Shown: one piece after another, positions 24,331-33,177 of the stretch
Layout: each line of letters opens with the position of its first letter
Numbering within the stretch: the first letter of the stretch is position 1
Origin: Elusimicrobiota bacterium
Lineage (GTDB): Bacteria; Elusimicrobiota; Elusimicrobia; UBA1565; UBA9628
Assembly (NCBI GenBank): GCA_016194705.1
Contig: JACQAZ010000019.1
Span: 1 to 64,000, forward strand
Length of the DNA: 64,000 nucleotides
Direction of reading: 5' to 3'
Position numbers and translations under genes: made by a program
The notes under the pieces: generated by a model
Database searches by the model: none
What the model was told of the DNA's origin: nothing
Seen by the model: the letters and a program-made list of their open reading frames with translations, nothing else

Positions 24331-25321
24331 GGCTTTCGGTCTCCTCTCCCTTTCCCTCCTCCCGTTTATTTTCGGCTGCATCCCGGAGCCCGGCACCCAG
24401 GTCTCCTGGTCCCCCTCCGGGCGCAAGGTCGGGTTCCTCTCGGGCGGCCGTCCATGGATCTACGACATCGAATCCGGCTCGCTCGAGCGGGCTGCCGCGC
24501 GCCTGACCTCGGCGGGCCAGCTCGCCTGGTCTTCCGAGGAAGGCCTGTTGGCCGTCTCGACGCAGAACGTCGTCGAGCTGCTCGTCGAGGAGCGGGGCCG
24601 GTTCGTGAGCTCCGCGACGTTCGCGGCGCCGGCGATGGGCGAGGTCTCCGACGAGGTGCTGAGCTGGAACCCGGCGGACCGCAGGCTGCTCCTGGTCCAG
24701 AGCCTGGGAAAGGAGATTCAGACCAGCGAGATCGCCCTCTCCTCGGGCGTCGTGGACACCGCGCCGGGCGTCGCCGCCTACGGGCCCGAGGGCGACTGGA
24801 CGCTTTGGGTCAACCAAGGCTCGGTCGGGCACCAGGAAAGGCTCATCGCCGCGCGGGAAGGCTCCGGCCGCGCCCCGTTGATCCTCAGCGAGGCCGATCA
24901 AGCGACCTTGGGCGACGCCGGCGTGGAGATGCTCTCCATCTGGGGAAACCCCCTGTGCTTTTCGCAGAGTCACGACGAGCAGACCAAGGTCCTTTGCTTC
25001 GACGCCTCGGGCCGTCTGCGCCAGCGCGCCGTCTTCGCCAAGAGCATCGGCGAGAAGCAGTTCTACATGAACCGGCAGGAGACGCTCTTCGCGGTCCTTG
25101 GAGACGAGCCGATGGTCTTCGATTCGCTGGGAAAAGTCCGGGCGCGCGGAGTACGCCTCAAGGCGGCGTTGGAGCGCGAATTCCCCGGCCAACGCGAACT
25201 GCATCAATCGAACCTCGCGTGGTCTCCCGACGGCAATTGGCTCGCGGCCGCGATCGACGGCCGCCTCTGTCTCTGGAACTGGCGAAACGACGTCGTACGC
25301 GTCCTGCCCGCGCTTGAGTAA
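24305..25321 (+). CDS. Beta-propeller-like lipoprotein
   Basis: The 338-residue protein starts at ATG 24305, within the ispG end; a TTG at 24317 is the alternative. The signal sequence ends in a lipobox (LPFIFGC). The body shows propeller-like repeats, such as VSWSPSGRKVGFLSGGRPWI, LAWSSEEGLLAVS, LSWNPADRRLLLV, YGPEGDWTLWV and LAWSPDGNWLAAAIDGRLCLW. It probably mediates protein contacts at the envelope. It is coupled to ispG upstream and to the peptidase-like gene downstream, whose start overlaps its stop. Confidence 0.75.
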   Translation: MRSGLSRRKAFGLLSLSLLPFIFGCIPEPGTQVSWSPSGRKVGFLSGGRPWIYDIESGSLERAAARLTSAGQLAWSSEEGLLAVSTQNVVELLVEERGRFVSSATFAAPAMGEVSDEVLSWNPADRRLLLVQSLGKEIQTSEIALSSGVVDTAPGVAAYGPEGDWTLWVNQGSVGHQERLIAAREGSGRAPLILSEADQATLGDAGVEMLSIWGNPLCFSQSHDEQTKVLCFDASGRLRQRAVFAKSIGEKQFYMNRQETLFAVLGDEPMVFDSLGKVRARGVRLKAALEREFPGQRELHQSNLAWSPDGNWLAAAIDGRLCLWNWRNDVVRVLPALE

Positions 25322-26327
25322 GTTCCTCCCCGTCGCGCTGGCCGGAATGCTGGCCTCGTGCTCGCCGATCTACGTCGCGAAGGTCGCTACGGGACACGCC
25401 GGCCTGCTCTGGCATCGACGCAGCATCGAGAAAGCGGTACGCGACCCGAAGACGCCCGCCGAGCTCAAAGCCAAGCTCGAGGTCGTCGCGGCGGCCCGCC
25501 AGTTCGCCTTCGACCGCATGGGGCTCAAGCGCAGCCGCGAGTACAGCACCTATTCGATCGTGAAGGGACCCTATCTCACCTATCTGGTCGAAGCCTGCGA
25601 GAAGCTGCGCTTCCAGCCGTATCTCTGGCATTTCCCCATCATAGGCAGTTTCCCTTACAAAGGCCATTTCAACCCGAAGGACGCGCAAGCCGAAGCCGAC
25701 GCGCTCGCGTCCAAGGGCTTCGACACCTACATCGGAGGCGTCGCGGCCTACAACACCCCGCTGTGGTTCTCCGATCCCGTGCCCTCGACCGTGCTGTCCT
25801 ACGAGCCGGGCGAGCTCTCCGACCTCATCATCCACGAGCTGACCCACAGCACGGTCTTCTTCAAGAATAATGTCGACTTCAACGAGTCTCTGGCCACCTT
25901 CGTCGGCGGACAGGGCGCCAAGGATTTCCTCGCCCAGCGGTACGGCGCGGACTCCAAAGAGCTCAAGGACTTCCTCAAGTCGCGATACGACGAGGCGCGC
26001 TTCGGCCGCGAGATGGACGAGCTTTACGCGGAATTGGATTCAGTCTACAAGAGCTCGGCCACCGACGCGGAGAAGCTCGCGCGCCGCGAGACCGTCTTCG
26101 CCCCGGCCTTGAGCCGTCTCAACGGCGAGGGCTACCATTACAAGACCCTCAACAACGCCGTCGTCATGGCGCACAAGGTCTACCACAAGGACCTCGCGGA
26201 CTTCGAAAGGGCCTATGAGGCCGAGGGACGGGATTGGCCGAAGACGATCGGGTTCTTGAAGGGCCTCGACCGCCGCGACCCGATGGCGGACCTCAGGCGC
26301 AGGCTTTTGGTATCATCGGGGCCATGA
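25314..26327 (+). CDS. Predicted zinc aminopeptidase lipoprotein (Aminopep/PF10023-like)
   Basis: The best start is TTG 25314, overlapping the previous stop by 8 nt; it gives a signal with lipobox LAGMLASC and 337 residues. The zinc motif is IIHELTHSTVFF, with the downstream glutamate in FNESLATFVGGQGA, as in the predicted aminopeptidases of this family. YSTYSIVKGPYLTYLVEA near residue 80 is also typical. It is likely an envelope-anchored peptidase. The ATGA overlap with the next gene indicates translational coupling. Confidence 0.78.
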   Translation: MSKFLPVALAGMLASCSPIYVAKVATGHAGLLWHRRSIEKAVRDPKTPAELKAKLEVVAAARQFAFDRMGLKRSREYSTYSIVKGPYLTYLVEACEKLRFQPYLWHFPIIGSFPYKGHFNPKDAQAEADALASKGFDTYIGGVAAYNTPLWFSDPVPSTVLSYEPGELSDLIIHELTHSTVFFKNNVDFNESLATFVGGQGAKDFLAQRYGADSKELKDFLKSRYDEARFGREMDELYAELDSVYKSSATDAEKLARRETVFAPALSRLNGEGYHYKTLNNAVVMAHKVYHKDLADFERAYEAEGRDWPKTIGFLKGLDRRDPMADLRRRLLVSSGP

Positions 26328-27019
26328 ACCGCCGCTGGCTTCGCTGCCGCGCCTTCGTCCATCACATGCGCGGTCCGCTGGCCGTGGTCTTCTTCTGGTT
26401 CCTCGGCGGGCTATTGATGTTCCGCGTCGCCGACGGCCTCTCGTGGGGAGAGGCCGCGATGTGCGCGTTCTATTTCGAGGTCCAGGGCGATCCCGCCAGC
26501 CAAGGCTACGTATTCTGGGGGACCGCGATCGTCTTCGGCGTCGTCATCGGCGGTGTGCTGCGCGAAGCGCTGCAAAACTACACGGAGAGGTGCCGCGCCA
26601 TGTCAGGACTGGTCAAGAACCACACCATCATCGTCGGCTATTCGAGCTTGGGAGAGCGCCTCGTGGAGCACTGCATCGAGCAAAACCTGCCCTACGTGCT
26701 CATCGAGAAGAGCAAGGACATCGTCGACGACCTCTTGCGTCGAGGCGAGCCGGTCGTCGTCGACGACGCGCGCACCGGCGACGCCCTGCCCGCGGCCCAC
26801 GTCGGCCGGGCCCGGCAGATGATCGTGGCCTCCAACAACATCGAGACCGCTCTGATCGTGACGAAGAAGGCCCGCGACGCCAACCCCGCGCTGCAGATCG
26901 CGGTCCGCTGCCACCACGACGAGTTCATCGACATCCTCAAGAAACTCGGGGCCGACGACGTCTACTCGACGAGCAAGATCACCTACAAGGAGCTCAAGAG
27001 GCACCTCGAGATCGGTTAA
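26324..27019 (+). CDS. Two-TM/RCK potassium-channel-like protein lacking TVGYGD
   Basis: The 231-residue protein has two membrane segments (PLAVVFFWFLGGLLMFRV and YVFWGTAIVFGVVIGGVL) and a TrkA-N/RCK domain (HTIIVGYSSLGERLVEHCIE, then VVVDDARTGDALPAA and IVASNNIETALIVTKKARD). The pore region between the helices reads AMCAFYFEVQGDPASQGYVF and lacks the TVGYGD selectivity filter. It may be a sensory or regulatory RCK membrane protein, or a channel with altered selectivity. Its start overlaps the previous stop as ATGA. Confidence 0.78.
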   Translation: MNRRWLRCRAFVHHMRGPLAVVFFWFLGGLLMFRVADGLSWGEAAMCAFYFEVQGDPASQGYVFWGTAIVFGVVIGGVLREALQNYTERCRAMSGLVKNHTIIVGYSSLGERLVEHCIEQNLPYVLIEKSKDIVDDLLRRGEPVVVDDARTGDALPAAHVGRARQMIVASNNIETALIVTKKARDANPALQIAVRCHHDEFIDILKKLGADDVYSTSKITYKELKRHLEIG

Positions 27020-27774
27020 CTGAAGGGAGACGCGCCATGGCGGGCCGCGTAGTCGCGCGCCCAGCGGCCCAGGAGGTCGTCGTTGGCCGGCACGAAGCCG
27101 CAGGGTCCCACGTGCTCCATGTCGGGGAACTGGTGATTTCCGTGTCCGCGCGCCCAATGGCAGGCCCGGCACGAGCCCGGAATGAGACGGTTGAGCTCGA
27201 CCCGGACGGGCTTGCCGGCGATGACCAGGTCGAAGGCGAGCGGCGGGAACCCCTCCCGGTGCAGCTGCAGCGTGTCGGAGCCTTCCTCGGCCATGTAGAT
27301 GCCGAAGCCCCATTTGCCGTCCGGCAGCTTTTGCGCCAAGCGCAGCTCGAAGAGGCGCGGCGGCGCCGTCTTGAAGAACAGCTTGTGCATGACGCGCGTG
27401 CCCACGGGATAGTCCCACGCCTCGGGCGAGCGGCTCGTGTCGCGGCGGATCGTGGCGCCAACGGGGAGCCGCGCGAAGCTCTCGTCGTCGAAGACGTCGC
27501 GGAGCTTGAGGTCGGGATCGCTGATGCGCAAGCGCCCGCCGACGGGCGGGTCCTCGCCGGGGATGTGCTCGAAGGCGACGAACCCTTCCCGGCCGGGGAA
27601 ATCGCGCGTGATGGAATCCGGCAGGCCCTTGTAGAGCGGGTCCTTGGGAGGCGCGGTGCTGTTCCGAAAAAGATTCTCGAGCCATTCCTTCTGCTCGGCA
27701 TTCAGAAAAGGCTCCTCGGGGCGAACGGAGACCGCCCAGACCATCATGATCAGGACCAGAGCCGGGAGTCTCAT
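27016..27774 (-). CDS. Exported single-haem CxxCH protein
   Basis: The 252-residue protein has a signal peptide (LPALVLIMMVWAVSV) and one c-type haem motif, CRACHWARGHGNHQF, near residue 202; extra His and Met residues follow as possible axial ligands. The remaining fold (GTRVMHKLFFKTAPPRLFEL, KWGFGIYMAEEGSD) is not one I can name. It is the last gene of the seven-gene export operon, overlapping the MacB-like permease stop by 4 nt. It probably acts in the periplasm as a redox or haem-based sensor protein. Confidence 0.72.
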   Translation of the reverse strand: MRLPALVLIMMVWAVSVRPEEPFLNAEQKEWLENLFRNSTAPPKDPLYKGLPDSITRDFPGREGFVAFEHIPGEDPPVGGRLRISDPDLKLRDVFDDESFARLPVGATIRRDTSRSPEAWDYPVGTRVMHKLFFKTAPPRLFELRLAQKLPDGKWGFGIYMAEEGSDTLQLHREGFPPLAFDLVIAGKPVRVELNRLIPGSCRACHWARGHGNHQFPDMEHVGPCGFVPANDDLLGRWARDYAARHGASPFS

Positions 27775-29078
27775 TCGTAGAGGAGGGCTTCGGTCGGGTC
27801 AAGCCGGGAGGCCGAATAGGCCGGGTAAAGCGCGAACACGAAGCTCGCGCCGACCGAAATGAACACCGTGAAGAGGTAGTGCCACCAGACGAGGTAGCCG
27901 AGCTTCTCGACGCCTTCCTCGGCCACGAAGAGCAGCCCGCCCAGGCCGATGATGACGCCGGCGATCCCGCCCAGCAGCCCCAGCAGCATGGCCTCGACGA
28001 CGAACTGCATGAGGATGTCCATGCGGGTCGCGCCCACGGCCCGGCGCACGCCGATCTCTCGTATGCGCGAGTAGACCGTGGCCAAGGTCACGTTGGTGAT
28101 GCCTACCCCGCCGGCCAGTATCGCGAGCAGGCCCAGGGAGAGGATGGTGAGCGCGTGTTCCCGCATCTCGTTGACTTTCTTCTGTATCTCCTGCCGTAGA
28201 TCGACGATCTGGAAATCCTTTTCGCCGCGGTGGAGGATGTCGAGCAGGCTCTGCAACCGCCGCGTGGCGGCCGGCACGGTCGCCAGGCTCCCGGTGTCCA
28301 GATCGATGAAGCTGACGCGCTCCGCGACGGGCTTGTCCGAACGCCAATTGTCGTTGTTGAAATACCTTTGGGCGGTCGTGAGCGGCACGAGCAGCCTGTT
28401 GTTCCCGCGGTCGCTCTTGAACCAGCGCGGGTCCTTGTCCTTCGGGGGATCCTTCAGGATGCCGACGACCGTGAGGACCGTGTTGTTGACCGAGATTTCT
28501 TGATTGAGAAGGTTGTAATGAACGATGAGGCCGTCGATGTCCTCGTCGTTGTAGTAAGACCACCGGCGCGCCTCCGCGGATTTCCCCTTGGCCCAGCCGC
28601 CGGGCTCGATGAGCACGCAGACCGGAGCCCCTGTTTCGTAGTCGGATTTGTTGAAGAATCGGCCTCTGAGGGTGTAGACCCAGTTCCTCTTTCGCCATTC
28701 GTCCGTGACGCCCAGCAGGCCGGACCAGCGGTTCAAGAATTTGTAGCGCACCTCCCCCCAGGTGTCCAGGACGGGCGAGACCATGTGGACCCAGGGCAAG
28801 GCGAGGCGGATGGACTCCGCGTCGTCCGAGGTCAGGCCGCGGGAAAGGCGCAGGCTTTTGTCGTCTTCCTTGCGCCACTGCATGAAGGTGATCTGGATCG
28901 GCCCCGGCCCCACGAGATTGAAGGCCTCGCGCTGCTTGGTCAGGGCTTCGTTGGCGATGGCGAAGGTGTAGAGGATTGCGGCGACGCCGAAGGCGATGGC
29001 GGCTAGGCTGAGCAATGAGCGGGCCTTGTGCGCGCGGATCTCGACGAGGCCCGTGCGCGCCGCGTCAGCGAGGTTCAT
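27771..29078 (-). CDS. MacB/FtsX-type ABC permease
   Basis: The real start is ATG 29078, giving 435 residues; the 1014-aa track ORF fuses it to an antisense frame. One N-terminal helix (ARSLLSLAAIAFGVAAILYT) is followed by a periplasmic MacB-PCD domain of about 230 residues and three C-terminal helices with IREIGVRRAVGATRMDILMQ, the coupling motif. It lacks its own ATPase domain, so it must use the ATPase encoded upstream in the operon. ATGA overlap with the adaptor gene shows tight coupling. Confidence 0.87.
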   Translation of the reverse strand: MNLADAARTGLVEIRAHKARSLLSLAAIAFGVAAILYTFAIANEALTKQREAFNLVGPGPIQITFMQWRKEDDKSLRLSRGLTSDDAESIRLALPWVHMVSPVLDTWGEVRYKFLNRWSGLLGVTDEWRKRNWVYTLRGRFFNKSDYETGAPVCVLIEPGGWAKGKSAEARRWSYYNDEDIDGLIVHYNLLNQEISVNNTVLTVVGILKDPPKDKDPRWFKSDRGNNRLLVPLTTAQRYFNNDNWRSDKPVAERVSFIDLDTGSLATVPAATRRLQSLLDILHRGEKDFQIVDLRQEIQKKVNEMREHALTILSLGLLAILAGGVGITNVTLATVYSRIREIGVRRAVGATRMDILMQFVVEAMLLGLLGGIAGVIIGLGGLLFVAEEGVEKLGYLVWWHYLFTVFISVGASFVFALYPAYSASRLDPTEALLYE

Positions 29079-30049
29079 CGCGGGGCTTTGGGCAAGGGGA
29101 CGAAATCCACGGGCTTCTCGGTGAAGACCTGTTCGCCTTCCTTGAGGCCGGAGACGATCTCCACCTCCAAGGGCGTGCGCATGCCGGGCTTGATCTCCAC
29201 CTCCCGCGGCTTGTCCCTGGGCACGTTGAGGTAGGCGACGCTGCGGCCCTCCTGCTCGAAGAAAGCGCCCAAAGACATCTTGAGCACATTCTCCTTCTTC
29301 GCGATCATGGCGGTGACCCGGCCGGTCATCCCGACGCGCAGGCGCTCGTCGCGCCGGTTGAGCGCGATCTCCGTGCGAAAGACCTTGCCGGCCCGGCGGT
29401 AGCCTTCCTCGGCCTGCCTCGATATGACCGTGACGGTCCCAGGGAAGGTTTCTCCGGGCAAGGCGTCCACGGTCACCGTGACGGGCATGTTCTCCCGGAA
29501 CTTGAGGACGTCCACTTCGTTGATCGTGAGCTTGACGATGAGGCTGCTCAAATCCGCGATCGCCATCATGCAGGTGGCGTTTTGCTGGCTGTCGTTGCGC
29601 CCGGTGACGAAATCGTCGAGCTTCACGAACTCCTTGGTGCCTCCTCCGTTGCGGCCGCCCTCTTCCGGACAGCGCATCAGGGCGCCTGTGATGGGCGCTC
29701 CGATGGTCGCCGGCAGGAACTTCTCGGCGCTGGTCCTGCCCCCCTGCACGACGGCCAGCGTCTGCCCCGCCTTGACGCTCTGGCCGTCCCCGACCGGAAG
29801 TTCGACGACGCGGCCGCTGACGTTGGGGAATATGTTGAGGAGCTTGCGGGGCCAGATGTCGCCGTTCTCCTGGAACTTGTTCTCGAGGGTCCCTCTCTCG
29901 ACCTTGACCAAGGCGGAGATGTCGAGCTGGACTCGTTCGAGCTGGCGTTTCTTGTAGAAGCGGTAGGTGAAGACTCCTCCCGCGGCGAGGGCCGCGAGAG
30001 AAATCGCGACGATCCGGGCCCGCGTCAATCCGCCCATCTCGCTGCGCAT
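29075..30049 (-). CDS. HlyD/MacA-type periplasmic adaptor
   Basis: The 324-residue protein has an N-terminal membrane anchor (RARIVAISLAALAAGGVF). A lipoyl/barrel-sandwich segment (ISALVKVERGTLENKFQENG, VSGRVVELPVGDGQSVKAGQ) and a C-terminal beta domain (LRVGMTGRVTAMIA, EIVSGLKEGEQVF) follow. Such adaptors bridge an inner-membrane ABC permease and an outer-membrane exit duct. It lies between the outer-membrane barrel gene and the MacB-like permease gene. A small Gly/Arg insertion (CPEEGGRNGGGTKEF) is unusual. Confidence 0.86.
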   Translation of the reverse strand: MRSEMGGLTRARIVAISLAALAAGGVFTYRFYKKRQLERVQLDISALVKVERGTLENKFQENGDIWPRKLLNIFPNVSGRVVELPVGDGQSVKAGQTLAVVQGGRTSAEKFLPATIGAPITGALMRCPEEGGRNGGGTKEFVKLDDFVTGRNDSQQNATCMMAIADLSSLIVKLTINEVDVLKFRENMPVTVTVDALPGETFPGTVTVISRQAEEGYRRAGKVFRTEIALNRRDERLRVGMTGRVTAMIAKKENVLKMSLGAFFEQEGRSVAYLNVPRDKPREVEIKPGMRTPLEVEIVSGLKEGEQVFTEKPVDFVPLPKAPR

Positions 30050-30082
30050 CGCTAGTGATTCTATCACAATGCGCGCCGGGTG

Positions 30083-31249
30083 CTAGAAGTAGTATTGCGC
30101 CTGCAGAAAACCGAGGTTCGGGACATGGCCGAACTCGGTCCCCCTCCCTCCGCCGAAGCGCTGGAAGCCTCCGCTCAGGTAGAGGTTGTTCAGCGCGTTG
30201 TACTGAAGGCTCGGGCTGTAGAAGCCGCTGCCGTCGTCGAGGTTGGTGATCAGCGAGAACTCGAGCTTGAGCAAGGTGTGAAGGTCCTTGGAGTAGGTCA
30301 ACCCCATGTAGTCCTGCGCCACGGTCACTTCCCGGCCTCCGAAGAGCTTGGTGAAATCGTAGCTCCTGCGGTCGAGCACGCCGGAGCCGCTGTGGAAATA
30401 TTCCGCCACGACGGTGGAATCGCGCAGGAGCCAGAGCTTGGTCTCGGTCGGGAAGGTGTAGTCGTAGCCGAGGTCGGCTTTCCAGAACGGAGTCCGGACC
30501 TTGAGGTCCGTGTAGGACCACTCGGCGTGCAAGGTGCCGTCGAGGAGGTTCCCGGCGAAATCGCCGCCGACCATCCAGCTGTCGGTCGAGGACGCGAGCT
30601 TGCCCCCCATGACCGAGAGGTCGTAATCCTTGACGTTGGTCTTGAGCCGGGCGAGCAGCGAGTGATCGGGCCACCGGTCTTGTTGGGACCAGGCGAGCTC
30701 GGCTTGACTTAAGTTTCCCAGTCCGTAGCGGCCGTAGACCGCGTCCACCCCGCGCCGCTCGTCGCGCTCCACCGTGGTCGGCTGGTAGGGGTTGAGGACG
30801 TCCGTCGGGTTCCAAAGCTTGCCGGTCCCCCAGGCGATCCGCTGGCGGCCGAATCTTAGAGTCCCGCGGTCACTTTCGACGCCCGCCCAGCCGCGGTACA
30901 GCCTGTGGCGGTAGATGTTCGTCGCGCCCGTGCTGATGGTCTGGTCCATCGTCAGCCAGGACGGCGGCTCCCCGAGGCCGAAGACCTTGTATTCGAAGGT
31001 CCGAAAGAAGCTGCCCGCGAGCACCTCGTGGTCGTAGTCGGCGTGGGCCTTGAAGACGGACGTGTTCGCGTCGAGTGTGAGCCGCGCGCGGCCGGTGTTG
31101 AGGAAGTACGGGCGGCCGTCGAAGGCCGAGCGGGAATACTGCCAAAGCTCCTTGAGATAGCCGGAGGCCGAGACCGGCTTCGGGGCGTCCGAGGCGTTGG
31201 ACGGCGCCGCGGCGAACAGGAAAAGGACCGCGAGGCTAAGCGACCCCAT
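30083..31249 (-). CDS. Outer-membrane beta-barrel protein (DUF1302/porin-like)
   Basis: The 388-residue protein has a signal peptide. Amphipathic strands occur throughout, and it ends in QAQYYF with the C-terminal aromatic typical of BAM substrates. Segments such as GTLRFGRQRIAWGTGKLWNP and DVLNPYQPTTVERDERRGVD resemble DUF1302-type barrels, which often neighbour LolA-like and exporter genes. It overlaps the ATPase gene by 14 nt. It is the probable outer-membrane component of the same system. Confidence 0.8.
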   Translation of the reverse strand: MGSLSLAVLFLFAAAPSNASDAPKPVSASGYLKELWQYSRSAFDGRPYFLNTGRARLTLDANTSVFKAHADYDHEVLAGSFFRTFEYKVFGLGEPPSWLTMDQTISTGATNIYRHRLYRGWAGVESDRGTLRFGRQRIAWGTGKLWNPTDVLNPYQPTTVERDERRGVDAVYGRYGLGNLSQAELAWSQQDRWPDHSLLARLKTNVKDYDLSVMGGKLASSTDSWMVGGDFAGNLLDGTLHAEWSYTDLKVRTPFWKADLGYDYTFPTETKLWLLRDSTVVAEYFHSGSGVLDRRSYDFTKLFGGREVTVAQDYMGLTYSKDLHTLLKLEFSLITNLDDGSGFYSPSLQYNALNNLYLSGGFQRFGGGRGTEFGHVPNLGFLQAQYYF

Positions 31250-31970
31250 CGGGGGCCGCGTGCGCTTCGGACGGGTCCACGAGCCTGCCGTCGCGGATGT
31301 GCACGACGCGCGTGGCGCGAGAGAGAACGGCAGGATCGTGGCTCGAGAAGATGAAGGTCAGGCCGTGCTCCGTGTTGAGACCATGCATGAGGTCCAACAG
31401 CGCCGCCGCTGTTTTCGAGTCGAGGTTGGCCGTGGGCTCGTCGGCAAGCACGACCATCGGACGGTGCACCATCGAGCGGGCGACCGCGACCCTCTGCTGC
31501 TGGCCGCCCGACAGCGCGTCGGGCCTGCGATGCGCGAGAGCCTCGAGTCCGACTGAGCGCAGGGCCTCCATGGCGCGCGCGCGGCGCTCGGGCGCCGGCA
31601 CGCCCTGAAGGACCATGGGGTACTCGGTATTTTCGACGGCGCTCAGAACGGGGATCAGATTGTAGGCCTGGAAGATGAAGCCCAGATGACGCAGGCGGAA
31701 ATCAGCGAGCTCCTCCGCCGAGAGGCCCGTGACCTTGCGTCCCTGATGGAGGATCTCTCCGTGCGTCGGCGCGTCGAGCGTGCCGATCAGGTTGAGCAAG
31801 GTCGATTTGCCGGAGCCCGACGGGCCCGCAATCGCCGTGAACTCCCCCGAATGAAACTCGAGGCTCAGTCCGGAGAGCGCCGAGACCTTGGTCCCGGTCT
31901 TGTATTCCTTGGTGACGCGCCTGACCTCGATCAAGGGCGTCGTGCGCGCGCCGCCGTCGCCGTCAAACAT
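31236..31970 (-). CDS. MacB/LolD-type ABC ATPase
   Basis: The 244-residue ATPase has Walker A AGPSGSGKST, signature LSGGQQQRVAVARSM, Walker B MVVLADEPTANLD and the switch His in SSHDP. NLIGTLDAPTHGEIL and FIFQAYNLIPVLSAVEN are typical of the MacB/LolD group, which powers mechanotransmission rather than transmembrane transport. It probably serves both permeases in the operon. Confidence 0.92.
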   Translation of the reverse strand: MFDGDGGARTTPLIEVRRVTKEYKTGTKVSALSGLSLEFHSGEFTAIAGPSGSGKSTLLNLIGTLDAPTHGEILHQGRKVTGLSAEELADFRLRHLGFIFQAYNLIPVLSAVENTEYPMVLQGVPAPERRARAMEALRSVGLEALAHRRPDALSGGQQQRVAVARSMVHRPMVVLADEPTANLDSKTAAALLDLMHGLNTEHGLTFIFSSHDPAVLSRATRVVHIRDGRLVDPSEAHAAPDGVA

Positions 31971-33177
31971 GGCGCAGGGCCTCCGCGGGACGCAGGCGGC
32001 AGGCGCGCAGCGACGGCGTGATCGCGGCCAGGAAGCTCGTCACGAGCACGGCGCCCGCGGCGAAGAGATGCTTCTCCCAGACGTAGCGCATGTAGATCAC
32101 GTCGGGAAACGGGATGAAGTAGGACAGAGCCTCGCCCAGAGGCAGGCGCAGGCCGTGGTGCCCGTAATAGCCGATCAAGAGGGACCCAGCGATCAGGCCG
32201 AACACGGTGCCGACGGCGCCCAGCAGAAGGGACTCGATGAGCACGAGCTTCATGACCCAGGAAGGGCGCGCGCCGATGGCCATGAGCACGCCGAACTCGC
32301 GCACGCGCTCGAAGAGGCTCATGAGCAAGGTGTTGAGCACGCCCAGGGCCACGATCGCGAAAACGACCGTCAAGACGATGTCGAGCAGGGCGTTCTGAAA
32401 CCGCTGGACGCCCACGATCTCGTGGTCGACGTCCTTCCAGCGCAGCACCTGCAGCGGCTTGCCCGCGAGCTTCTCTTTGAGCTGCTGCGCCACGGCGTCG
32501 GTGTCTTCGATGTTGTTGAGCGCGATGACGAAGTGGTTGACCTTGTTGCCGACGACGAGCAGCTCCTGCATGGCCTTGACCGGGAGGTAGACGATCTGGC
32601 CGTCGAAGGTCTCGCTGCCGGTATGGAAGACGCCCGAGAGGCGAAAGGCCTCGGCGCCCATGCTGCCGTCCTCGGCCTGGGCCATCACGACGACCTTCTC
32701 GCCCAGGCGCAGGTCGAGCTTGGTCACCATGCGGTCGCCCATGACGATGGCCTTGGGGTCCTTGCCCAGGAAGGTCCCCTTGACGATGTACGTCGACATC
32801 GCGGTGATGTTCTTCTCGCGGTCCGGCTGAACCGCCGAAATCAGGGCGCCCATGGAAGTTTTCGGCGAAGAGATAAGGCCGGTCATGTGGATGCGCCGGC
32901 CGAAGGCCTTGATGCCAGGCTGCCGCTTGAGCACTTCCTCGACGGGATCGGGGTCGTCGATGTAGCGGTCGGGGAACTTGTACTCCTTGATCATGCGGTG
33001 CTGGATCTGTATGTGGCCCGTAATGGAACCCGTGGCTTTTTCGATGAGCTGGTACTGCACGCTCTTGATCATGCTCTGACCGAACATGAGCGCGGCTAGG
33101 CCGCAGGCCATCGAGGCGATCGTGATGAGGCTGCGCCGGAAGTTGCGCCAGACGTTGCGCCAAGCCAGGCGGATCAC
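31963..33177 (-). CDS. LolC/LolE-like FtsX ABC permease
   Basis: The GTG at 33177 overlaps the upstream stop as TAGTG and gives 404 residues. One N-terminal helix, a large periplasmic domain and three C-terminal helices are present, with VREFGVLMAIGARPSWVMKL as the coupling motif. This is the second FtsX-type permease in the operon, so the pair may form a heterodimer like LolCE. Its stop overlaps the ATPase start by 8 nt. Confidence 0.86.
   Translation of the reverse strand: MIRLAWRNVWRNFRRSLITIASMACGLAALMFGQSMIKSVQYQLIEKATGSITGHIQIQHRMIKEYKFPDRYIDDPDPVEEVLKRQPGIKAFGRRIHMTGLISSPKTSMGALISAVQPDREKNITAMSTYIVKGTFLGKDPKAIVMGDRMVTKLDLRLGEKVVVMAQAEDGSMGAEAFRLSGVFHTGSETFDGQIVYLPVKAMQELLVVGNKVNHFVIALNNIEDTDAVAQQLKEKLAGKPLQVLRWKDVDHEIVGVQRFQNALLDIVLTVVFAIVALGVLNTLLMSLFERVREFGVLMAIGARPSWVMKLVLIESLLLGAVGTVFGLIAGSLLIGYYGHHGLRLPLGEALSYFIPFPDVIYMRYVWEKHLFAAGAVLVTSFLAAITPSLRACRLRPAEALRHV

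Noticed and set aside
22306-24426. 706-aa minus-strand ORF opposite ispG
   Set aside because: It is the antisense frame of a well-supported ispG and of the next gene start.
26324-27019. Calling the RCK protein a potassium channel outright
   Set aside because: The selectivity filter is absent, so conduction of K+ is not supported.
27771-30815. 1014-aa minus-strand ORF
   Set aside because: Only the last 435 residues are real (MacB-type permease); the rest is an out-of-frame reading of the adaptor and barrel genes.
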